Below are positions 8,875-19,278 of a DNA stretch of 64,000 nucleotides, in pieces (position 1 is the stretch's first letter; each line of letters begins with the position of its first letter). The stretch comes from Roseburia_C amylophila (GTDB lineage: Bacteria; Bacillota; Clostridia; Lachnospirales; Lachnospiraceae). Both the position numbers and the translations under genes were made by a program. The notes beneath the pieces were generated by a model. The model made no database searches and was not told the DNA's origin. It was given only the letters and a program-made list of their open reading frames with translations. Where the stretch lies: assembly GCF_025567465.1 (NCBI RefSeq), contig NZ_JAOQKI010000007.1:62001-126000 (forward strand). The letters are read 5' to 3'.

Positions 8875-10896
8875 ATGCCACAGATTGCACTGTTAAGTCA
8901 GGAAACAATTGATAAAATTGCGGCAGGAGAAGTCATCGAACGACCAAGCTCGGTGGTAAAGGAGTTAGTGGAAAATGCGATAGATGCAGGTTCCAGTGCA
9001 GTAACGGTTGAAATCAAAGAAGGTGGAGTATCCTTTATCCGTATTTCGGACAATGGTTGCGGAATCGAAAGGGAACAGATTCCTTTGGCATTTTTGCGTC
9101 ATTCCACCAGTAAGATTAAATCCGTAGAAGATTTGTTTACCGTTACATCCTTAGGGTTCCGAGGTGAAGCATTATCAAGTATCGCAGCAGTAAGCCAGGT
9201 GGAACTCATTACAAAGACGAATGGTGATTTTACCGGATCCCGTTATCTCATTGAAGGCTCAAAGGAAGTTTCTTTGGAAGAAATCGGTGCGCCGGATGGA
9301 ACCACTTTTATTATACGGAATCTTTTTTATAATACACCGGCAAGAAAGAAATTCTTAAAATCCGCCCAGACAGAAGGCACCTATATTCATGAACTGATGC
9401 AGCGGATGATTTTATCCCATCCAGACGTAGCTTTCAAATTTATTATGAATAATCAGGTAAAACTGCAGTCATCCGGAAATGGAAATATCAAGGATATTAT
9501 CTACCATTTATACGGAAGGGATATTACAAAAGCACTGCTTCCGATTGCACATGAAAGCGAGCTTTTTAAAGTCAGTGGATTTATTGGAAAGCCGATGATT
9601 TCCAGAGGAAACCGGGGCTACGAATTATATTTTGTCAATGGCAGATTTATCCGGAGCCAGATTTTATCCAAGGCTATAGAGGATGCCTTTAAACCGTTTC
9701 TGATGCAGCATCAGTATCCCTTTACGGTACTTTATTTTGAGATTGACAGCAGTCTTTTGGATGTAAATGTGCATCCCACCAAGATGGAACTTCGCTTTTC
9801 CAACCAGCAGGAGCTGTACCGGGAAGTGCAGAGTATTTTATCGGCAGCGCTAGTGCACCGTGATATTATACCGGAAGTTCCGGTGGATACACCAAAGAAA
9901 AACGAGATGGAAGTTCCTAAGATAGAGAAGGTAATGCCAGAGCCATTTGAGCAGAAACGTTTGGAAGAAATCCGGAAGGCAGTACGAAAAGACAGTCCTT
10001 ACGAAATAAAATATCCTGTCAGCCGGCCAATGGGAACCGGGTCAGTCAGCTCTGCGGAAAAGCTTCTTACTACGATAAAATCGATGCAGCCGGAGCAGAC
10101 ACCTGAAGCGGATATTAAGAATCAGCCAGAACAACCAGAAGAACAGATTCTGACACAACCGGAAGGAATCCGGAAAGAGCCGCTTCCGGAACAATCGAAA
10201 AAAGAAACGGAAAAAGAACTGGCAAAAGAAGCCTATGTCCTCCGGGAGGAAGAAACCTACGGAGCAAAGCCGGAAGGAAGCTATGAACAGGGTTCTTTCT
10301 TAAAAGAAGAGGAGATGGCAAAGCAGAAGATTATCGGACAGCTTTTTGATACCTACTGGCTGGTAGAATATAATGACAGACTGTTTATTGTAGACCAGCA
10401 TGCTGCCCATGAGAAAGTCATGTATGAAAAATTAAAAAAGCAGTTTGAGAAGAAAGAGTTTACTTCTCAGGCTATCAGCCCGCCGATTGTCATAACATTA
10501 TCCATGCGTGAGGCAGAAGTACTGGAGCGATTCAAAGAACAGTTTACGAAGCTAGGTTTCGAAATTGAGCACTTTGGTGGTGCAGAATACAGTATCTGCG
10601 GAGTTCCGGGTAATCTTTACCGGCTGAATACCAGGGATGTATTGATTGACATGTTAGACGAGCTTACCGATGGCATATCCGAGCGGGCAACGACGGATGT
10701 TATTTTAGACAAAATCGCATCCATGTCCTGCAAAGCTGCAGTAAAGGGAAGCCAGAGACTGAGCCTGCCGGAAATGGAACAGCTTATGAAAGATTTGATG
10801 AAGCTTGATAATCCATATAATTGTCCACATGGAAGACCAACGATTATTGCCATGTCAAAATATGAAATTGAGAAAAAATTCAAGCGGATTGTGTAG
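8875..10896 (+). CDS. mutL: DNA mismatch repair protein MutL (endonuclease type)
   Basis: MutL, 674 residues from ATG 8875. The GHKL ATPase domain at the N-terminus shows ELVENAIDAG, DNGCGI and GFRGEAL. A charged Pro/Glu-rich linker (about residues 340-480) follows. The C-terminal domain holds the nicking endonuclease motif DQHAAHEKVMYE, starting at D507, and the zinc-site motif CPHGRP at 650-655. It is therefore the latent-endonuclease MutL of organisms lacking MutH. AGGAGG (8858-8863) lies upstream of ATG 8875; ATG 8851 is in frame but overlaps mutS and would put the SD inside the gene. Confidence 0.96.
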   Translation: MPQIALLSQETIDKIAAGEVIERPSSVVKELVENAIDAGSSAVTVEIKEGGVSFIRISDNGCGIEREQIPLAFLRHSTSKIKSVEDLFTVTSLGFRGEALSSIAAVSQVELITKTNGDFTGSRYLIEGSKEVSLEEIGAPDGTTFIIRNLFYNTPARKKFLKSAQTEGTYIHELMQRMILSHPDVAFKFIMNNQVKLQSSGNGNIKDIIYHLYGRDITKALLPIAHESELFKVSGFIGKPMISRGNRGYELYFVNGRFIRSQILSKAIEDAFKPFLMQHQYPFTVLYFEIDSSLLDVNVHPTKMELRFSNQQELYREVQSILSAALVHRDIIPEVPVDTPKKNEMEVPKIEKVMPEPFEQKRLEEIRKAVRKDSPYEIKYPVSRPMGTGSVSSAEKLLTTIKSMQPEQTPEADIKNQPEQPEEQILTQPEGIRKEPLPEQSKKETEKELAKEAYVLREEETYGAKPEGSYEQGSFLKEEEMAKQKIIGQLFDTYWLVEYNDRLFIVDQHAAHEKVMYEKLKKQFEKKEFTSQAISPPIVITLSMREAEVLERFKEQFTKLGFEIEHFGGAEYSICGVPGNLYRLNTRDVLIDMLDELTDGISERATTDVILDKIASMSCKAAVKGSQRLSLPEMEQLMKDLMKLDNPYNCPHGRPTIIAMSKYEIEKKFKRIV

Positions 10897-10902
10897 GAAA
10901 AG

Positions 10903-11853
10903 ATGATGAAGAAACCAATTGTAGTACTGACAGGTCCTACTGCGGTAGGAAAAACAGAATTATCCATTCAGCTTGCAAAGGTCATTGGCGGAGAGATTAT
11001 CTCCGCCGATTCCATGCAGGTGTATAAACATATGGATGTAGGTTCCGCAAAAATCACACCGGAAGAAATGGATGGTGTACGTCATTATCTGGTGGATGAA
11101 TTAGAGCCTTTCGATGAATTTCATGTGGTAAAATTTCAGGAATATGCCAAAAAATATTTAAATGAAATATATGCCCATGGAAAGATTCCGATTATTGCCG
11201 GCGGCACCGGATTTTATATCCAGGCGCTGTTAAATGATATTGATTTTACGGAACAGGAAAGTGACAGTGCATACCGGAAAGAGTTGGAAGCGCTGGCAGA
11301 AGAACATGGCAATCAGTATCTTCATGACCGGTTAAAGGAAGTGGACCCGGAATCTGCCGAAGCCATCCATCCGAATAACAGAAAACGCGTCATCCGTGCG
11401 TTGGAATTCTATCAGGAGACCGGTAGAAAAATTTCTGAGCATAATGCAAAAGAGCAGATGCGGACTTCACCTTATAATTTTGCCTATTTTGTATTAAATG
11501 ATGAGCGCAGCCACTTATACAAAAGAATCGATGCCAGAGTAGATAAAATGATAGAAGATGGACTGGAAGCAGAAGTCTGCCGCTTAAAGGAAATGGGCTG
11601 CACCAAAGATATGGTGGCAATGCAGGGAATTGGCTATAAAGAAATGTTATCCTATCTTGATGGCGGTTATTCTTTGGAAGAAGCAGTTTATATTATCAAG
11701 CGGGAAACAAGACATTTCGCAAAACGGCAGATTACATGGTTTAAACGGGAACGGGATGTCATCTGGCTTAACAAAAATGAGTTTGATTATAAAAATGAGG
11801 CAATTCTTGCATACATGATAAAGATACTTAAGGAAAAAGCTATTATTTCTTAA
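10903..11853 (+). CDS. miaA: tRNA dimethylallyltransferase MiaA
   Basis: MiaA, 316 residues, transfers a dimethylallyl group to N6 of A37 in tRNAs reading UNN codons. The P-loop GPTAVGKT is at residues 11-18, and the family segments ISADSMQVYKHMD and AGGTGFYIQALL follow. It begins six bases after mutL; two consecutive ATGs (10903, 10906) could serve. The pairing with mutL is common in bacteria. Confidence 0.96.
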   Translation: MMKKPIVVLTGPTAVGKTELSIQLAKVIGGEIISADSMQVYKHMDVGSAKITPEEMDGVRHYLVDELEPFDEFHVVKFQEYAKKYLNEIYAHGKIPIIAGGTGFYIQALLNDIDFTEQESDSAYRKELEALAEEHGNQYLHDRLKEVDPESAEAIHPNNRKRVIRALEFYQETGRKISEHNAKEQMRTSPYNFAYFVLNDERSHLYKRIDARVDKMIEDGLEAEVCRLKEMGCTKDMVAMQGIGYKEMLSYLDGGYSLEEAVYIIKRETRHFAKRQITWFKRERDVIWLNKNEFDYKNEAILAYMIKILKEKAIIS

Positions 11854-11940
11854 GTTTTTATTCATACAAAAAGAAAGAGAACATTATATGATAGACTTGC
11901 TGTAATTTAGAAAGAAATTGCAGTCGGAAAGACGAGGAAA

Positions 11941-13245
11941 ATGATGAGAGAAGAAATGATTGAAAAGAAATATGAAGAAATGGGTATCAGCAAAGAAGTA
12001 TACCGTTTTGGAAAAAAGATAGAGGATGAATTAAAAGAACGTTTTGCAGCAATTGATGCAACAGCAGAATATAATCAGATGAAAGTAATTGATGCCATGC
12101 AGAAAAACAGAGTTTCCGCAGAATGCTTTGCCATGTCCAATGGATATGGATATAACGATCTGGGAAGAGATACACTGGAAAAAGTATACGCAAGCTGTTT
12201 CCATGGAGAAGATGCTCTGGTCCGTCCGCAGATTACCTGCGGAACCCATGCACTGGCACTGGCATTGATGTCAAATTTAAGACCGGGGGACGAATTATTA
12301 TCACCGGTAGGAAAACCGTACGATACCTTAGAGGAAGTTATCGGTATCCGACCATCCAAAGGCTCACTGGCAGAATATGGCATTACTTATCGCCAGGTAG
12401 ATTTACTTTCCGATGGCAGCTTTGATTATGAGAATATCAAAAAAGCAATCAATGAGAAAACACATCTTGTGACCATTCAGCGTTCCAAGGGATACCAGAC
12501 AAGACCTACCTTATCCGTAGAGCGGATTGGAGAACTGATTTCCTTTATCAAATCCATAAAACCTGACGTTATCTGTATGGTAGATAACTGCTACGGTGAA
12601 TTTGTAGAAGAAAGAGAGCCACTGGATGTAGGAGCAGACATGATTGTAGGTTCCTTGATTAAGAATCCGGGGGGCGGACTGGCACCAATCGGCGGCTATA
12701 TTGTCGGCAAAAAAGAATGTGTGGAAAATGCAGCATACCGCCTGACTTCTCCGGGTCTCGGCAAAGAAGTGGGTGCTTCCTTAAATGTAATTTCTTCTTT
12801 CTATCAGGGACTGTTTCAGGCACCGGTAGTTACAGCAGGTGCATTAAAGGGTGCAATTTTTGCTGCAAATATCTACGAAAGACTGGGCTTTGCCGTTGTA
12901 CCGAATGGCACAGAGAGCCGTCACGATATTATTCAGGCAGTTACCTTAAACAGCCCGGAAGGTCTGATTGCATTCTGCAAAGGAATTCAGGCTGCAGCGC
13001 CGGTGGACAGCTATGTAACACCGGAGCCATGGGCAATGCCGGGCTATGACAGTGATGTCATTATGGCTGCCGGGGCATTTGTACAGGGTTCCTCCATTGA
13101 ATTAAGTGCCGATGGTCCATTAAGAGAGCCGTATGCCGTATATTTTCAGGGTGGACTGACCTGGTATCATGCAAAACTTGGAATCCTGATGTCTTTACAA
13201 AAACTTTATGAACAGAAACTTGTTAATGAAGATATGATGTGTTAA
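11941..13245 (+). CDS. YnbB-family PLP enzyme (methionine gamma-lyase/aluminium resistance type)
   Basis: Pyridoxal-phosphate enzyme of the COG4100/PF06838 family, 434 residues, annotated in databases as methionine gamma-lyase family or aluminium resistance protein; its substrate is not firmly known. The probable Schiff-base lysine is K241 in GSLIKNPGGGLAPIGGY; the acidic pair DNCYGEF upstream fits a fold-type I aminotransferase. The ATG at 11941 (a second ATG at 11944) follows GACGAGGAAA. In Bacillus the orthologue lies near glnR, with miaA also nearby, so the neighbourhood with miaA is conserved. Confidence 0.85.
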   Translation: MMREEMIEKKYEEMGISKEVYRFGKKIEDELKERFAAIDATAEYNQMKVIDAMQKNRVSAECFAMSNGYGYNDLGRDTLEKVYASCFHGEDALVRPQITCGTHALALALMSNLRPGDELLSPVGKPYDTLEEVIGIRPSKGSLAEYGITYRQVDLLSDGSFDYENIKKAINEKTHLVTIQRSKGYQTRPTLSVERIGELISFIKSIKPDVICMVDNCYGEFVEEREPLDVGADMIVGSLIKNPGGGLAPIGGYIVGKKECVENAAYRLTSPGLGKEVGASLNVISSFYQGLFQAPVVTAGALKGAIFAANIYERLGFAVVPNGTESRHDIIQAVTLNSPEGLIAFCKGIQAAAPVDSYVTPEPWAMPGYDSDVIMAAGAFVQGSSIELSADGPLREPYAVYFQGGLTWYHAKLGILMSLQKLYEQKLVNEDMMC

Positions 13246-13307
13246 TATAAAGTATATGCCTTTTTGGAAGAAATGGGTTACCGGTGAGAGTAGAAAGAGG
13301 TTATAAT

Positions 13308-13985
13308 ATGACAGCAAAAAATCTGCCAGTCTCCGAACAGCCCTATGAAAAGTGCTTGAAATCCGGGGCGGCATCCCTATCGGATGCAGAGCTTTTAGCG
13401 GTAATTATCCGCTGTGGCACAAATGGAAGTTCTTCAACAGAAGTAGCAAAGCATGTATTGAGCAAACGCACCGGAAATCTTTTAGGGCTTTATCAGATGA
13501 GTCTTAAGGAATTACAGGAGGTTCCGGGTATCGGGAAAGTAAAAGCAATCCAGTTAAAGTGTATCGCAGAGCTTTCAAAGCGGATTGCACAGACCGGACG
13601 CCAGCAGGCAGTTGTAATGCAGAATGCTTTTTCCGTAGCAGACTATTATATGGAGCAGCTTCGGCATGAAGAAAAGGAACATCTGATGCTTTGCATGTTT
13701 GATACGAAGTGTCATCTGATTGCAGATTCCATTCTTTCAATCGGCACAGTAAATGCCTCACTGATTTCCCCGAGGGAGATTTTCTTAAAAGCATTTGAAT
13801 ATCATGCAGTACATGTGATTTTAGTGCATAATCATCCCAGCGGAAATCCACTACCAAGCAGGCAGGACATTGAAGTTACCAGAAAGATAGTGGAAGGCGG
13901 CAGGCTTCTTGAAATTGAGCTTGCTGATCATATTATTATTGGTGATAAAAAATATTTTAGTTTTAAAGAACAGGAAATGCTATGA
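13308..13985 (+). CDS. radC: RadC/JAB-domain protein
   Basis: RadC family protein, 225 residues. The N-terminal half has a helix-hairpin-helix DNA-binding motif (LQEVPGIGKVKAIQLKCI). The C-terminal JAB/MPN domain has the metal-binding pattern HNHPSGNPLPSRQD (H-x-H ... D). Despite the name, a direct role in DNA repair is not established for this family. ATG 13308 has AAAGAGG seven bases upstream; GTG 13284 is in frame but has no SD. It stands 19 bases before mreB, a placement seen in many bacteria. Confidence 0.92.
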   Translation: MTAKNLPVSEQPYEKCLKSGAASLSDAELLAVIIRCGTNGSSSTEVAKHVLSKRTGNLLGLYQMSLKELQEVPGIGKVKAIQLKCIAELSKRIAQTGRQQAVVMQNAFSVADYYMEQLRHEEKEHLMLCMFDTKCHLIADSILSIGTVNASLISPREIFLKAFEYHAVHVILVHNHPSGNPLPSRQDIEVTRKIVEGGRLLEIELADHIIIGDKKYFSFKEQEML

Positions 13986-14004
13986 TTTCCGGAGGGAGAA
14001 AGAA

Positions 14005-15021
14005 ATGTCGAATAACATTTATGGAATTGATCTTGGAACCTCTAATATGAAGGTATATTGCAAGGCAACTGGGAAAATACTAAATGAAAAAAATACGATT
14101 GCCATCATAAATAAGAATCAGATGTATGCTTATGGTGATGCAGCGTATGCAATGTATGAGAAGGCACCGGAGCAGATTCAGGTTTCTTTTCCGATTATCT
14201 GTGGTGTTATTGCAGATTTTAATAATATGCAGACCATGATACAGGAATTTTTAGAAAAACACGCAAAGGGCAAGACCCGTGGTGCAGAATTTATCGTTGC
14301 GGTACCAACAGATATTACGGAAGTTGAGAAAAAAGCTTTCTTTGATATCTTTTATAAGAGCAAAATGAAACCGAAGTCTGTCCTTTTATGTGAGAAGCCA
14401 TTGGCTGATGCTGTTGGTTTGGGACTTGATGTCAATGAGCCGACCGGAGCCATGATTGTAGATATCGGAGCAGATACCACAGAAATTTCAGTAATTTCCC
14501 TGGGTGGACTTGTATTAAGTGACTTACTGCATTTTGGTGGAAACCGCATTGATGACTCCATAAGCAGTTATATCAAAAAGAACTTTAATCTTGTGATCGG
14601 GCGCAAAACTGCTAAGACTTTAAAAGAAGAACTTGGTTCCGGTACACCTGGCATGGAAAAGAGTATGGTTATAGTTGGCCGTGATGTAGTCAGTGGTCTG
14701 CCGATTGAGATGGAGATTACTGCAGAAGTCATTTATGCTGCAATTAAGGATAATCTTAATTCTATCTGTAACTCTATTAAAATGATTTTGGAGAAGACTC
14801 CGCCTGAACTTGCAAAAGATATTATTCATTCCGGTATTTATATTACCGGTGGCGGTTCTAAAATACATAATCTGGATAAATTATTTACTGAGATTACCAA
14901 TATAAAGGTAAATTCCTGCGAGAATCCGGAAGAATGTGCAGTTCGAGGATTGAATAAGATTGTTTCAGATGAGAAATATAAACATTTAGGATTCAGTATG
15001 AAATCCAAAATATATAAATAG
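14005..15021 (+). CDS. mreB: Rod shape-determining protein MreB
   Basis: Actin-like MreB, 338 residues, forms membrane-bound filaments that direct lateral wall synthesis. The phosphate-1 motif is YGIDLGTSNMKVY near the N-terminus; the phosphate-2 motif is IVDIGADTTEISVI and the adenosine motif is YITGGGSKI. ATG 14005 is preceded by GGAGGGAG; the open frame continues 32 codons upstream into the end of radC but without support. It leads the mreB-mreC-mreD-mrdA set. It could equally be called Mbl, since paralogues are hard to separate without a tree. Confidence 0.93.
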   Translation: MSNNIYGIDLGTSNMKVYCKATGKILNEKNTIAIINKNQMYAYGDAAYAMYEKAPEQIQVSFPIICGVIADFNNMQTMIQEFLEKHAKGKTRGAEFIVAVPTDITEVEKKAFFDIFYKSKMKPKSVLLCEKPLADAVGLGLDVNEPTGAMIVDIGADTTEISVISLGGLVLSDLLHFGGNRIDDSISSYIKKNFNLVIGRKTAKTLKEELGSGTPGMEKSMVIVGRDVVSGLPIEMEITAEVIYAAIKDNLNSICNSIKMILEKTPPELAKDIIHSGIYITGGGSKIHNLDKLFTEITNIKVNSCENPEECAVRGLNKIVSDEKYKHLGFSMKSKIYK

Positions 15022-15030
15022 AGGCATAAA

Positions 15031-15888
15031 ATGAGACGTAGACCAAAACATCAAATTCCAACAAAGTATATATTATTGTCCATGACCGCATTATGTATTC
15101 TGGCAATGTATGTCAGTTTTTCATTGAATCTTGGTGGCGGACCGTTGAATTCGATTGCCGGTGCAATTTTTGAACCAATGCAGAAGGGAATCAATTATGC
15201 TGGTACATGGCTTTCTGACAAGGCAGATAATTTAAAAAATCTGAATGACGTCATGGAAGAAAACGAACAGTTGAAGGGACAGGTAGAAGAACTGACCAAC
15301 GAATTAAACACCATTAAATTAGAACAGTATGAACTGGATAATTTAAGGGAACTGTTAGCTTTAGACCAGCAGTATTCGGATTACAAGAAAACCGGAGCAA
15401 ATGTTATCGGAAAGGACCCGGGCAACTGGTTTTCCGTCTTCACCATTGACAAAGGCTCCAAAGATGGAATTGAAGTAGATATGAATGTCATTGCCGGAAA
15501 CGGACTGGTAGGAATTGTTATCGATGTGGGACCGCATTATGCAAAGGTGCGTTCTGTGATTGATGATTCTGCCAAGGTATACGGCATGATATTAAATACG
15601 TCAGATAACTGTATTATAAATGGTAATCTTCAGAGTATGAATGAAGACCAGGTAATCGAGTTCTCCGGATTAAACGACAGCGAAAACAAGGTTCAGATAG
15701 GAGATCAGATTGTAACCTCCAATGTCAGTGATAAATATCTGCAGGGCATTCTGGTGGGATATGTCAGCAGTATTTCGGAAGATTCCAACCACCTGACCAA
15801 ATCAGGAACCATTACTCCGGCAGTTGACTTTGAACATCTTCAGCAGGTTTTGGTAATACTTGATAAAAAGGAAACGGGGTCTGATTGA
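15031..15888 (+). CDS. mreC: Rod shape-determining protein MreC
   Basis: MreC, 285 residues: one N-terminal membrane anchor (about residues 12-32), a coiled coil (about 65-110, rich in E/L/N), then the extracellular beta domain (VIGKDPGNWFSVFTIDKGSKDG onward in family terms). It links MreB to PBP2 outside the membrane. It starts nine bases after mreB and ends sharing one base with mreD (TGATG). Confidence 0.93.
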   Translation: MRRRPKHQIPTKYILLSMTALCILAMYVSFSLNLGGGPLNSIAGAIFEPMQKGINYAGTWLSDKADNLKNLNDVMEENEQLKGQVEELTNELNTIKLEQYELDNLRELLALDQQYSDYKKTGANVIGKDPGNWFSVFTIDKGSKDGIEVDMNVIAGNGLVGIVIDVGPHYAKVRSVIDDSAKVYGMILNTSDNCIINGNLQSMNEDQVIEFSGLNDSENKVQIGDQIVTSNVSDKYLQGILVGYVSSISEDSNHLTKSGTITPAVDFEHLQQVLVILDKKETGSD

Positions 15889-16406
15889 TGAGAAGAAAAA
15901 TCACCGTTACATTAATTATTGTTGTATGCTTTTTATTGCAAAGCACATTATTTAAGGCGTTATCCTTTGCGTCTATTTCCCCGAATCTTTTGATTGTGGT
16001 CTGTGCATCTTTTGGATTTATGCGCGGAAGAAAAGAAGGGATATTTATCGGTTTCTTCAGTGGACTGCTGATAGATATCTTTTTTGGGGAGATGATTGGA
16101 TTTTATGCCCTTTTATATATGTATGCAGGCTTCTTAAACGGATGCTTTAAGAAGATGTTTTACCCGGACGATATTAAGCTTCCAATGCTTTTGATTGCCG
16201 GAAGTGATTTATCTTATAATCTGTTTATCTACTTTTTCCGGTTTTTATTCCGCAAGCAGTTTGCAATTGGATATTATATGTTACACATTATCATACCGGA
16301 ACTTGTATACACGCTTTTGATTTCTGTGGTTTTATATTTCATTATTTTGAAAATTAACCAGCGGTTAGAGCGTATTGAAAAAAGGAGTGCAGCGAAATTT
16401 GTTTGA
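15888..16406 (+). CDS. mreD: Rod shape-determining protein MreD
   Basis: MreD, 172 residues from ATG 15888: a small polytopic membrane protein with about five or six hydrophobic segments, part of the elongasome. A TTG three bases earlier is possible, but the TGATG junction with mreC favours the ATG. The last codons overlap the start of mrdA. Confidence 0.9.
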   Translation: MRRKITVTLIIVVCFLLQSTLFKALSFASISPNLLIVVCASFGFMRGRKEGIFIGFFSGLLIDIFFGEMIGFYALLYMYAGFLNGCFKKMFYPDDIKLPMLLIAGSDLSYNLFIYFFRFLFRKQFAIGYYMLHIIIPELVYTLLISVVLYFIILKINQRLERIEKRSAAKFV

Positions 16407-19260
16407 TACACTGAAAGAAATACTTCATAAAGTTGCAAAATCAAGAATATTTGTACTCTGCGTTGTCATGATTCTTTTGTCATCGACTTTGATAGGCAGA
16501 CTATTTTACCTTCAGATTATCAAAGGTGAAGAGTATCAGGATAATTACAGTTTAAAAATCCAGAAACCACGTATCTTAAATGGTTCCCGTGGCAATATTT
16601 ATGACCGTAATGGTAATCTTTTAGCCTACAACGAACTGGCAAACAGCGTAACCATTGAGGATAATGGTTCTTATGACAAGACTTCAGAAAAGAATGAGGC
16701 TCTTAATACAGAACTTTACAATATTATCAAAGAGCTGGATAAAAACGGCGATGTCATTGAAAATGATTTTGAAATCGGACTGGATGATGACGGGAACTAT
16801 TATTATACGGTAGAGGGAACCACATTAAAGCGTTTCCTTGCTGACACTTATGGACATTCTTCTGCGGATGATTTAGCCTATAATAAGAAGCTGAAATATA
16901 ACGAAGCAGAAGCAACCCCAAAGCAGGTAATGGATTACCTTTGCAGATCCAGTAAACAGAATGGCTATGATTTATCAGAAGATGATTATGCCAGAGAAGA
17001 CTTATACCGGATTGTGGTATTGCGTTGTGCCATTGCAGAAAACAGCTATCAGAAATACATTTCCACAACCATTGCCCAAAATGTTAGTGATGAAACCGTA
17101 GCATATATTACAGAAAATATGAATGCATTGCAGGGTGTGGATATCTCGGAAGATACCATCCGAAAATATGTAGACAGCAAGTATTTTTCCCATATTATCG
17201 GATATACCGGAAAGATTTCCCAGGAAGAATATGATGAATTATCTGCTGATAATGATGAGTATTCTTTAAATGATGTCATTGGAAAATCCGGAATTGAGCA
17301 GGTTATGGACGAAACACTACAGGGCAAAAAGGGCAGTGAAACCGTTTATGTCGACAGTCTCGGAAAAGTAATGGAGACAACCGAACGGATTGAGCCACAG
17401 GCCGGAAATGACGTTTATCTTTCTATTGATAAAGATTTGCAGGAAGCGGTTTATAATCTTTTGGAACAGGAAATTGCCGGAATTTTATATTCTAAAATTG
17501 TGAATATCAAAGAATATAATACCGCAGCCGGAACAGCGTCCGATATTCTGATTCCAATTGATGATGTGTATTTTGCATTGATTAATAATAATGTATTGGA
17601 TTTAAACCACTTTAGTACTGAAGATGCTTCCGATGTGGAAAAACAGATTTTCAGTGCCTTTGGAAGTAAACAGCAAACAGTATTAACCCAGGTGGAAAGC
17701 AGCCTTAGCAGTTCAGCAGCAACTCCAGTGGATGAGTTGCCTGAGGAAATGCAGAATTATATGACCTATATTCCGAAAATGCTGGTCAATAATAAAATTT
17801 TGCTTACAGATTCCATTGACAAATCGGATGAAACCTATAAAAATTATGCAGGTAATAAAATCAGTGTAAATGAATATTTAAATTATGCCATCAGCCAGAA
17901 ATGGATTGATATCACGAAGTTTTCCGTAGACGAGAAGTATTCTGATTCTTCCGAAATCTATGATGCACTGGTCAGCTATATTGTAGAAGAACTGGCATCA
18001 GATAAGGGATTTTCAAAGATTATGTATAAGTACATGATTCACGATGACCTGATTAATGGAACGCAGCTTTGTCTTGCACTTTTTGACCAAAAAGTGTTAA
18101 ACTATGATGACACGGCAGTAAGTGGGTTACAGTCCGGCAGCATCAGTGCCTTTAATTTTGTAAAAGAAAAGGTGAAGAATCTTGAGATTACACCGGCACA
18201 GCTTGCACTGGATCCTTGTTCCGGCTCCTGTGTCATTACAGATGTAAAGACCGGCGAACTGTTGGCCTGTGTTACTTATCCGGGCTATGATACCAACCGT
18301 CTGGCAAATACAGTAGACAGTAATTATTATAATTTGCTGTATCAGGATTTATCAAATCCGTTCTATAATAATGCAACACAGCAGACGACGGCACCTGGTT
18401 CTACCTTTAAGATGGTTACTGCAACAGCAGGACTTACTGAGGGTATTATTTCACCTGGTACAACTATTTTGGATAAAGGACAGTTTGAAGAAGTGGCAAA
18501 TGGACCAAAATGTTGGATTTATCCAAGCAGTCACGGTTCCATCAATGTTTCAGAGGCATTAAGAGATTCCTGTAACTATTTCTTTTATAAAGTTGGTTAC
18601 GATTTAAGTATGGTAAATGGAACTTATAATGAAGACCATGGTGTGGAAATGATTAATAAATACTCATCCATGTATGGTCTTGATTCTAAAACCGGAATTG
18701 AAATTGCAGAAAGTAAACCGAAGCAGACCACAGAGTTCCCGATTACTTCTGCAATCGGACAGAGTAACAACAGTTTTACTACGGTACAGTTATCCCGTTA
18801 TGTAACCGCAGTTGCAAACAGTGGAACCGTATATAATTATACCCTGTTAAAACAGGTTACAGATTCCGATGGTAACGTATTAGAAACCTATGAACCGACC
18901 ATAAAGAACACGATGGACAATATTTCAGAGAGTACCTGGGATGCCATTCATTCCGGTATGAAGATGGTGGTAGAAACCCATGAGCAGTTTGATGGACTTA
19001 CTGTAGATTCTGCCGGTAAAACGGGTACCGCACAGCAGGTACCAACCAGACCAAACCATGCGTTATATGTAGGATATGCACCATATAATGATCCTGAGAT
19101 TTCCATTGCAACCCGTATTGCATACGGATATACATCAGCCAATACTGCAGAACTTGCTGCATCAGTATATAAATATTATTTCCATTTGGAGGATACATCT
19201 ACCTTGTTAGATGGTCAGGCAGAAGATGTTGGAGCTGCTGCCAATGCCTTTAATGATTAA
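16399..19260 (+). CDS. mrdA: Penicillin-binding protein 2 (elongasome transpeptidase)
   Basis: Class B PBP, about 953 residues, cross-links peptidoglycan in the elongasome with RodA. One N-terminal membrane anchor (about residues 15-35), then the dimerisation domain (GSRGNIYDRNGNLLAYNE), then the transpeptidase with S668-TFK-671, S724-C-N-726 and K874-T-G-876. It is far longer than the about 630 residues of E. coli PBP2: roughly 250 extra residues lie between DKDLQEAVYNLLE (about 347) and SGSCVITDVKTGE (about 608). Start: TTG 16399 has AAAGGAG 11 bases upstream; TTG 16375 is the alternative. Both overlap mreD. Confidence 0.92.
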   Translation: MFDTLKEILHKVAKSRIFVLCVVMILLSSTLIGRLFYLQIIKGEEYQDNYSLKIQKPRILNGSRGNIYDRNGNLLAYNELANSVTIEDNGSYDKTSEKNEALNTELYNIIKELDKNGDVIENDFEIGLDDDGNYYYTVEGTTLKRFLADTYGHSSADDLAYNKKLKYNEAEATPKQVMDYLCRSSKQNGYDLSEDDYAREDLYRIVVLRCAIAENSYQKYISTTIAQNVSDETVAYITENMNALQGVDISEDTIRKYVDSKYFSHIIGYTGKISQEEYDELSADNDEYSLNDVIGKSGIEQVMDETLQGKKGSETVYVDSLGKVMETTERIEPQAGNDVYLSIDKDLQEAVYNLLEQEIAGILYSKIVNIKEYNTAAGTASDILIPIDDVYFALINNNVLDLNHFSTEDASDVEKQIFSAFGSKQQTVLTQVESSLSSSAATPVDELPEEMQNYMTYIPKMLVNNKILLTDSIDKSDETYKNYAGNKISVNEYLNYAISQKWIDITKFSVDEKYSDSSEIYDALVSYIVEELASDKGFSKIMYKYMIHDDLINGTQLCLALFDQKVLNYDDTAVSGLQSGSISAFNFVKEKVKNLEITPAQLALDPCSGSCVITDVKTGELLACVTYPGYDTNRLANTVDSNYYNLLYQDLSNPFYNNATQQTTAPGSTFKMVTATAGLTEGIISPGTTILDKGQFEEVANGPKCWIYPSSHGSINVSEALRDSCNYFFYKVGYDLSMVNGTYNEDHGVEMINKYSSMYGLDSKTGIEIAESKPKQTTEFPITSAIGQSNNSFTTVQLSRYVTAVANSGTVYNYTLLKQVTDSDGNVLETYEPTIKNTMDNISESTWDAIHSGMKMVVETHEQFDGLTVDSAGKTGTAQQVPTRPNHALYVGYAPYNDPEISIATRIAYGYTSANTAELAASVYKYYFHLEDTSTLLDGQAEDVGAAANAFND

Positions 19261-19278
19261 ATGTCAGGAGGGAAGTAT

